Notes under the pieces: model-generated
The model's database searches: none
Told to the model about the DNA's origin: nothing
What the model saw: the letters and a program-made list of their open reading frames with translations, nothing else
Part shown: positions 56,659-64,000 of the stretch, piece by piece
Layout: every line of letters begins with the position of its first letter
Numbering within the stretch: position 1 is the stretch's first letter
Translations under genes and position numbers: made by a program
From: Gonapodya prolifera JEL478
Taxonomy: Eukaryota > Monoblepharomycota > Monoblepharidomycetes > Monoblepharidales > Gonapodyaceae
DNA: 64,000 nt
Assembly: GCA_001574975.1 (NCBI GenBank)
Contig: KQ965738.1
Location: forward strand, 550,277 to 614,276
Direction of reading: 5' to 3'

Positions 56659-58818
56659 TCATCGCTCGCCCGCTCGAGCCGCGGAAGGTTCGGACAGTCC
56701 CGGTGTCGACCACGTCACGTAATCCGGGCTTTCGGACGCTTCGTACTCGTTGATGAGTTCCTGTACCACACTCCTGCGTGCCAAAGATGATTAGTTCGCA
56801 TTGGCTCGTGGCTCGTGGCTCGCGGGCCAGGGCGGCCACCATTCTCACCTCGACTCGGTCATTTCCTCCAAAAAATCCTTGTCGGAGAGCTCGGACTCCT
56901 TTTTGTACCGTTCTACAAACGCGTTTCGTTTGAGAAGACGGTCGAATTGGTCGCAAGTTCGTTTAAAGAGCTTGAGACGGTTTCGCAAATAATGAAAGGC
57001 GAGGAGAATCATAAAGCACCAGTCATTCCACCCACCCCGGCAATACTCGTGTGATTTGCCAACATGAGTCCACTGACCCTGTGTGGAGTCGTAACATACG
57101 GACTCTTTCTCGACAGTGCGACCTGGATTGAAGCCGGTCCCCAAGGAATGAACTGGGCCAAGCGACGTTCTCGAATGCGAAGCAGCGATTTGTGAACCTG
57201 AGCAACGAGTTGTCTCGTTGATGGAGCTAGGGATATAAAAACCGAGTCTTACATCAGTGGGGTCTGCCTCTCCTTGAATGATGTTGAGGATGGAAATATA
57301 GCATGATTTTTTGGTCGGGTTCACGGATACCATGCGGTTCTTGGGTTGCAGAAGGCGGCGCATAACGTCGAGAACGGTGGTCTTGCGCACCGATTTCGCC
57401 TAGGATTTCATGTAATGGTGAGCGTGTCTATTCAGATATTCCCCACTCATCCACTCACTTGATCAACATGGTCCCCACTGAAAGGAGTGTACGCCGTCAT
57501 GAGGTAGTGGCAACGAGGAGTTGGAATAAGAGAGGCCAGCATGGATATAAGGTCGTTGTTCATGTATCCAGGATAACGTAGTGTGGATGTCGAAGCAGAC
57601 ATGACCGTCGAAACCTGCCAGAATGGCTCACTGTAGGTTTATACAACGTCGATGTGACAGCATCTATTCTCACCAGCTGGTTGGTCTGGGCAAAGGTGGG
57701 ATTCTGAATATGCAAACGATCAGCGAGGATTTGATTAAGAGCGGTGTTGTCAAGTACGACCTGTAACAGGCGGTGATGAATGCAAAGTTTAAAACAAGTA
57801 TCACACTGGGACCCACCACAGAGTCTGCATCTGTAGTCAGCCTCTTAAGTGTCAGAACGCTGTTGTACGGTTGAACCACCACGTCAGAACTGTCTCCATC
57901 GTTATTGGGGAAAACGGAGTACGTTTGGACAATCTTCTTGGGATACCGGTCGGAGAGGTTCTCCAATATCCACGAGCCAAGGCCTGACCCTGTTCCGCCG
58001 GCGATGGAATGGAGAAGCATGAAGCCCTTGCGAAGCACCTCAAGTCATTCACTTGCACGCCTCCACGAGTCAAACAGAAGAACAGTACCTCCAAACTGTC
58101 ACTGTTATCTGCTTCCCTGTCCATCATTTCGAGCAAATCTTCATGTATCCTCTTTCCTTGCTCGTGCCCTGACACCCAGTTGTTCCCCGCTCCACCCCCG
58201 TCCTTCGAAATGAAGATGTTCTCTTGATTGTACAGGTTCGCGTAGTCCGACTGCAGAATGTTGTTAATTACACGAGGTTCGAGGTCTATCATGATCGACC
58301 GGGGAATATAGTGGTCGTCATCAGCCTACGGTACCACCGGGGCGACAGGGTTGTGAGCTTCCTGCAACACAAACTTTTTCTTTGAAGTATTATGTGACGA
58401 ACCTGATAGAAGAAAACATCCTTTCTATCCCCTCCCTCTGTTGCCCATTCCTCGAGGACTCCGTCCTTCGAGATTCCGTGCTCGAGACAAAGCTGCTTCC
58501 AAAATTCCATTCCGACTGTTTGTGTCCAATAGCACCGTGATTTGAAGAGCCACGTCCATAAAACCACGCGAGCACCAAGCACCAGTGTGATTCATTGTAT
58601 TAGAAAAGATTTGGAGTTGGCGTTGGGCAAAAGCAGGGCAAATCAAAGGTGAAATGGTTTGTCCTGCTCGCGTCTCAGAACAACCGGTACCAGCCCCGGA
58701 TACACACTTTGATTTCCACATTGTCCCGCCTGCAGTGTAATGATTTCTAGGAAGATAGAAGAGACAGCTCGTCCAAGTTTGTCACATTAATCGATAGGGT
58801 TAACAAACCTCTTGGCAT
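56659..58818 (-). CDS. TUB4: Gamma-tubulin
   Basis: Microtubule-nucleating tubulin of the gamma-tubulin complex at spindle poles or basal bodies. The first exon is only ATGCCAAGAG (58809-58818). Spliced to the next, it gives [16 protein letters not shown]. Then come [70 protein letters not shown], the GTP-binding [55 protein letters not shown] with [20 protein letters not shown], and FERTC-like [18 protein letters not shown]. The tail [20 protein letters not shown] ends with an Ala/Arg extension at 56659. GGGAGNNW and [10 protein letters not shown] are gamma-specific. Roughly nine introns. Some stretches between exons were read only in part. Confidence 0.95.
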
Positions 58819-59324
58819 AGCTGGATTCCACGTCGTTCCCAGCCGCTACTGTACCAGTAATTCCTGTGTCCAATGTAAGTCTCTCCTTCCGTTGTTCGCG
58901 GGGGAACTGGTTCCGTAAACGACTAACTTTTGTAATTGGAATGTGACCAAAGTGTTACATGGGCCATTGGAAGTGAAGCCTGGCAACCTGAGATGTTGCC
59001 TAACTTCATCGAAATGTGAGTACATCAAGCGACTTTGCTCTGGCACCGAAGACGCATGAAGCATTAATCCTGCAACTCGGGACATGTTTCGCTAATTGAA
59101 TGAGATTCAACAATCAAATCAAATGATCAATTCATAGTAGAAATACAATACGATGCAAGACGCGTGTGCTATGGTACATGAGTTATCAATGGTCTGTACA
59201 AGTGGATTCGATGAACCCGAAATCCCCTGCTAGCACGCGCACGCTATCGTTTTGTCCACCGCCAGCTGCCAGGAGTCCAAGAACGGCGAGTGTCGCAATG
59301 TCGAGAACTGGCCCCGCAAAGACT
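58819..59324. other. Intergenic: gamma-tubulin promoter and ECL1-like 3' flank
   Basis: About 505 bp. A minus-strand 79-codon ORF (58846-59085) has no family resemblance and may lie in the tubulin 5' leader. Two start codons there would act as upstream ORFs if transcribed. Confidence 0.35.
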
Positions 59325-60371
59325 TCAACGCAGCTCCACGACTTGAACGCTCCTGCCCGCGCGAAGCGGGAGGCTGCGCGCCAGGTCGGAGATCTTGGAG
59401 GGGTTCTCGTTGTCGCTCAATAACGAGTTTAAGGGCCGATCGTTGGGCTTTAGGCCGCGAAGGTTGAGATCGTTGAGCTTGGCTTTGGGCACGACAAAAG
59501 CACTGCGAGGGCGGACAAACACAGGAGGCTAACATGCAAGATTATTAGATCAGGTTTGTCGACTGGTTCACTGTTAAGTATCAACTCACTAGATGAAACC
59601 TGCGCTGTCGAATAATGATTCATGGTGGTGATAGGGACATCGTTTCTAACCGGCGAAACGTTGGACGGCTACAATAAAGAAAGGGAACCCTTAGCCGCCG
59701 TCATCTGAAGCCTATTGCAGTGAGATGCACTCACAGTCATGATAAAATCCAGCGGAATGGAGTGGCGCTCCCGAAAATCCTGCGCCGACAATGAAGTTGG
59801 ATCGGATAATGCATGCTTCCGTGTATCCCTCAAGTACCCCGGTGAATCAAAACGGCTGTTGACGAAGGAGATGGCCGCGGTTTGGCAAGGTGGCGTGGAC
59901 ACAAGCGGGTACAGAGATTCGGGAACTGGGATGGAGCCGAAGATGTTGCGCTCACGGTCGCTCCTGGAGTAAGAGGAAATGAGCACAGATATCAAAATAT
60001 TCAAGTACTGGAACATACCTGCTGCGGAAGAAGCTGTATGGAGAGGCTGATATGTTTCCCATGTAGAATGGGGACTTGGATGGCGAAGACGGCGAGTCCT
60101 GTACCATAGTTGAAACCGTGGATCCATCGGTGGATGAAGGAGAGCTGGAAAGCTCCTCCAGTGTTACAGTAGACGTAGGGGATGATGGTATCTTTATGGC
60201 TTCAGCCGATGCATATTGAGATGCATCGGAATGCTGAGTTGGCGGACGGCCGTTAAGCTCCAGCGATGCACTCTCGATTGCTCATCGATTCCTCACCTTG
60301 CACACCTCAGAGCAGTAGATTTCACCTTCCGCAACGTGGGAAGAGCACACCAAGCACCAGTCGAGGTCCAT
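59325..60371 (-). CDS. ECL1-like zinc-binding life-span regulatory protein
   Basis: The first exon begins MDLDWCLVCSSHVAEGEIYC and continues SEVCK, the N-terminal zinc-binding signature (MDLDYC..C......LYCS..C) of the fungal ECL1 family, small proteins tied to chronological life span and zinc/sulfur starvation responses. A GTGAGG donor follows. The rest is Ser/Pro-rich and disordered: SSPTSTVTLEELSSSPSSTD, then SPSSPSKSPFYMGNISASPY, SDRERNIFGSIPVPESLYPL, and after two more introns SAFVVPKAKLNDLNLRGLKP, with VVELR before the stop at 59325. Molecular function of the family is poorly known. The call rests on the four cysteines and their spacing at the extreme N-terminus. Confidence 0.75.
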
Positions 60372-61046
60372 GAGGAAAATTGATCGGTTGAAGTTGGATT
60401 GAATTGAGTGCGGATAGAGAGTCAAGCGACTTTTGGAGCTTGGACGAGTGATGAGCGGTGCTCAAGGTGTGTTATAAGACTTGTGATATGATGTGAGTTG
60501 ACGAAATGGTGTGATCGGCCAATATATCACATCGTAAAGGCACGGTCACGCCATTTTGATTGCTGTGCCCCAGGGCAACCAACCCGTGCCGGCACAAGTG
60601 GCGCTATCTTTTCTTTCTTAGATTCCCGGATTGTCATCAAACCTTTTCTTTTTATCGAGCAATCTGTTTTCCCTTTTGTTAAAGTTCTCGAGTCACTCAG
60701 TAAATTCTTGTGACTGGTAATGCACTATATTGTGACCCCAGGGCGCCAACAGATTATTGGCTCGCGATTCCTTCCAATCAAACCTGTGAGCCCTGATGAT
60801 TTGAAGGAGTGCTTTTGACCTATCGACGTGTCCTTCGCCGTGTCAACTGAGTCATTGGATATGACAAATCGCTGAGCTGTTTGCATCCGTGACGAAAAGG
60901 AAAACAGGTACATATTGGATACAAAAGGCAAAGGAATAGATTTTGTGAATTGTCATATTGGGGGGGTTGCTCATAACGATTGGTCATATAGTTCCACTAA
61001 CGGCTGTATTGACAAATCTGAAATCATAATAGATACATTATGAAGC
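60372..61046. promoter_or_regulatory. Upstream region of the ECL1-like gene
   Basis: About 675 bp, mostly AT-rich. It should include the ECL1-like promoter. A repeated GTTGACG/GTGTGTTATAAG region lies near 60470-60500. Minus-strand ORF 60725-60931 and plus-strand ORF 60498-60713 look like chance. No RNA gene recognised. Confidence 0.4.
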
Positions 61047-61262
61047 TCATGGCATGGGATGCACTCCCATCGGCCCAATCTCCTTGTTATTGCTGTCCAG
61101 AACGCTTGAAGGAATGTCGCCAACACTACGACCGAAGATGTCAGAGCCCAGAAGGCGACATCGCCGGAGATACGGAGGGCCGATGTTCGTCTTAGCAATC
61201 ACGTGGGAACGGAGCACTCGAGTTGGATCGGACGAGGCCGTTTCGGTGCGAACGCTTTGAAA
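61047..61262 (-). CDS. Small protein or last exon, unrecognised
   Basis: From a possible acceptor (ATTTCAAAG) at about 61260 an open frame reads VRTETASSDPTRVLRSHVIA, KTNIGPPYLRRCRLLGSDIF, then GRSVGDIPSSVLDSNNKEIG and PMGVHPMP, with a stop at 61047-61049. It looks like the C-terminus of a small basic protein. I could not settle the first exon: one candidate start is an ATG near 61350 reading MGEKKAKR. An alternative frame over the same bases has one hydrophobic segment (VAFWALTSSVVVLATFLQAF). Family unknown; it could be a small mitochondrial protein. Confidence 0.3.
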   Translation of the reverse strand, partial: FQSVRTETASSDPTRVLRSHVIAKTNIGPPYLRRCRLLGSDIFGRSVGDIPSSVLDSNNKEIGPMGVHPMP

Positions 61263-61381
61263 TTTGGAAAGAGAAACGCGACCAAAGCCTTAAATTGAAT
61301 CACGGGTGCGCATAGGCCAGGACCTCTTCGCTTTCTTCTCTCCCATCTAATGCAAGAAATACACTACATACATGCCGAATC

Positions 61382-64000
61382 CTACAGTACTAAATCGTCC
61401 CTCTTAATCGCCATGGCCGGAGTAGTGCCAGATGGCTCCTCTTTGCCCTTGTTACCATGCTTTTCGCGGTCCACAATCTAACGAGGGGTGGGAATACGTT
61501 AAAATTGAAAATTCTTCGAGTAGGATGGGTGACACAGCCTCACCTCATTACTATCTCGGCTCGTCAGGTATGCAAGATACTCATCTGGAGGAAACGCGCA
61601 AAAGCACTCGTCAAAAGACTATCCAAACGAGCACACCCGCAAACACTCACTCTTTTCTGGCCACGGTCTCTCCCCCAACATTTCCACCATATCGTCCCTG
61701 TTCAACACCTCCTTCTCCAACAACCTCATCGCCACCTTCTCCACATCCGCCTTCTTCTCTTTCAACAGCTCCGTCGTCCTCTTAAACGCTGCGTCAATAA
61801 TCTTGCGCACTTCTTCGTCAATCAACTTGGCGGTCTCCTCCGAATAAGGTTTCTGCATCTGGCCCTCCCGGTCGTCCGACCGACCAAAGCTCAGCGGGCC
61901 GAAACTGGACATTCCGTACGTCATAACCTGGGCGTAGGCTTGCCGTGTCACCTTCTGCAAATCGTCCTGGGCACCAGTTGTGATGGAGTCGAAGAAGATG
62001 TGCTCGGCGACCCGCCCGCCAAGCGTCATGCACATCATGTCAATCAACTGCTCCGTGGAATGTAAGTACTCCTCCTTTGGCAGATATTGCGCGTAACCCA
62101 GTGCGCCAACACCGCGAGGAATGATGGAAACCTTGAGCAACGGGTGCGCATGCTGGAGGAACCACCCCGCAACCGCATGCCCGGCCTCATGGTGGGCCAC
62201 AATCCTCTTCTCCTCCGGGCTCAGCACCCTCGACTTCTTCTCCAGTCCCGCAATGACCCGCTCAATGGCCTGTTCGAAATGCTTCTCCGTCACGGAATCG
62301 GCCATGGCCCGGGCGGCAATCAGGGCAGCCTCGTTACACACGTTATGTACGTCCGCACCAGAGAATCCAGGGGTCAAGGCTGCAAGTTTGCGCGCCAGGC
62401 GGTCCACATCCTCGGTAGTCTTAATGGGCTTGAGATGGACCTTGAAAATCTCCACGCGGCCCTTAATGTCTGGACGGTCGATCGCAATGTGTCGGTCGAA
62501 ACGGCCTGGTCGGAGCAGAGCGGGGTCCAGCACGTCGGGTCGGTTCGTACCCGCAAGCACCACGACGTGCTCGCTCGTTTCGAACCCATCCATCTCTACC
62601 AGCAGCTGGTTCAAGGTCGACTCCCGCTCGTCGTTTCCGCCAAACGCACCTCCCCTGCCTCGCGCCTTGCCGATGGCGTCGATTTCATCGATGAAGATGA
62701 TGCAGGGGCTCTGCTTCTTGGCGTTCGAGAACAGGTCACGCACTCGGCTGGATCCGACACCGACAAACATCTCGACAAATTCCGACCCGGACACAGAGAA
62801 GAAAGGCACGCCGGCCTCTCCAGCTGTGGCCTTGGCCAGGAGCGTCTTACCCGTCCCCGGGGGTCCGGACAAGACGGCGCCCTTTGGGATCTTGGCCCCT
62901 AAGCGCTCGTACGCGGCCGGATCCTTCAAAAACTTGACAAACTCCATAATCTCCTCCTTGGCTTCGTCCATTCCTGCAACGTCCTTGAACTTGACCTTGA
63001 CATTCTGCTCCTGGTTGAACATCTTTGCCCTCGACTTGCCGATCCCAAAGATGCCCTGGTTACCTCCACCGCCGCCACCAGCCGCGCGCCGCGACAGCCA
63101 GATGAGAACACCAACAAGGATGAGCGTGGGAGCCACGTTAAGGATGATGGTGCCCGCGGAGACTTCGGAGGAGTAGGTGACGGGGATTCGGTCGCGGGGG
63201 GGGATCCCAAGCTCGCGTTGGGCAAGCTCGAGGGATCGTTCAAAGGATTCGACCGAGCCTGAAAGACGGAGGATAGGAGGTGACGTATTAGACCATATTC
63301 CCAGGCAACCTCGTGAAAGCTTCGCGGTCCGTTGCGACACCCACCGATGGTGAAGAAATATCTCGCTTGGGAACCAACAGCGCCCCTCGCCATTGGCGCG
63401 TCGGATCTCAAATACACCCTGACCATATTTTTGTTCACGACGACCAACCGTTCCACAAAGCCCTTCTCCAACATGTCCACGCGGAACTCGTGCCACGAAA
63501 TTTGCGTGCTACCGTCGCCAGAGGTGGCGTACTGGTACGCGATGTAGGCGGCGGGCAGGCCGACGTAGAGGATGGTTTGAGGTGTCAGGTCGAACGGGGA
63601 ATTAGGTGGGGGAGGTGGCGGAGGGCGTTTCGGACCTGGAGAGATTGGAGACACGTGGGAAAGAGGTGGAAAAGTAAAACCATTGTTAGATTGGGAGGCG
63701 AATAGTGGCGAGAATCGGCACTACGTTGATTCAGCATCCCGACAATTGAGGGGACAGGTTGGGCGCCGCAAGCAGATCCTTCTTCCCTAGCCTCCTTTAT
63801 CCGCAACTTAAAAGATGGTATAACTCTCTTTGATGGTCACCGATTGGGTTGTTCCTCCCGTTTTCCAGACACAGAGCGCCAACCGTCACCATACGCACCT
63901 TCCTTTCTGCTCCGTTCCTCTTGACCCGATTGGTCCGACTCTCGCTTCGAATCCTTTTCACCCTCTTCCGCGTTCTTGGACTCCGCCGATTGAGATGCGG
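61382..64000 (-). CDS. Mitochondrial m-AAA protease (Yta12/Afg3-like), 5' end off the window
   Basis: ATP-dependent zinc metalloprotease of the mitochondrial inner membrane, active towards the matrix in protein quality control and ribosomal protein maturation. The partial N-terminus at the right edge is charged ([20 protein letters not shown]). After an intron at about 63890-63650 come [15 protein letters not shown], membrane helix 1 ([20 protein letters not shown]), an intermembrane-space domain, and helix 2 ([19 protein letters not shown]). The AAA module has GPPGTGKT (Walker A), IIFIDEID (Walker B) and [19 protein letters not shown] (second region of homology). The protease has HEAGH, the zinc motif. 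The last exon gives [20 protein letters not shown] and ends at 61382. An intron follows [11 protein letters not shown]-type sequence at about 63340-63255. Two transmembrane helices mark the m-AAA rather than the i-AAA class. Confidence 0.95.

Noticed and set aside
62087-63176. Two long plus-strand open frames (271 and 351 codons)
   Set aside because: They are antisense to the conserved m-AAA protease exon and have its mirrored codon bias; no family resemblance.

Overview
The window is gene-dense nuclear DNA from a fungus, most likely a zoosporic (chytrid-type) lineage. Almost every gene is cut by several short introns (about 45-150 bp) with GTGAGT/GTRNGT-like donors and CAG/TAG acceptors. Fungal content includes an ECL1-type zinc protein, a TRP-like membrane protein of the fungal Flc kind, riboflavin synthase, and a tricalbin. 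A probable flagellar-associated protein and a transmembrane SH3 surface protein point to an early-diverging, flagellated fungus. That placement is inference. I see no transposon, virus-like element, CRISPR array, rRNA or convincing tRNA.

Layout, left to right. 0-10 kb: 3' end of a cap-1 mRNA methyltransferase (+), riboflavin synthase (-), a tricalbin with about six C2 domains (-), cytosolic ribosomal protein L4 (-). 10-20 kb: a CSL (CBF1/Su(H)/LAG-1) transcription factor (+), an LPA acyltransferase (+), a Sec14/CRAL-TRIO protein (-), pyruvate dehydrogenase E1 alpha (+). 20-34 kb, all minus: TRP-like channel/transporter, an MT-A70 methyltransferase-family protein with a DPPL motif, a C2H2 factor, TCF25/Rqc1, PCF11. 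34-44 kb: PRP38B-like splicing factor (+), complex I NDUFA12 (-), a secreted-Cys/TM/SH3 protein (-), a short unresolved coding stretch (+), a zinc-finger-like protein (+), mitochondrial uL4 (-). 43.5-51 kb, all plus: Rab7, RIF1, and an EF-hand/CAP-Gly fusion. 51-64 kb, all minus: CFAP92-like protein, NSE3/MAGE, gamma-tubulin, ECL1-like protein, a small unresolved ORF, and an m-AAA protease that runs off the right edge.

There is no operon logic. Most genes are housekeeping: RNA capping, splicing and 3'-end formation; mitochondrial respiration, translation and proteolysis; ER-plasma membrane lipid contacts; vesicle traffic; genome maintenance; microtubule nucleation. The more unusual items are the CSL factor, the MT-A70 paralogue with an altered catalytic motif, the EF-hand/CAP-Gly fusion, the flagellar protein, several minute coding exons (3, 6, 10 and 12 nt) and a probable GC-AG intron.

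Exon boundaries were worked out by eye from reading frame, splice dinucleotides and family conservation. Treat single coordinates as good to a base or two, and less where stated.
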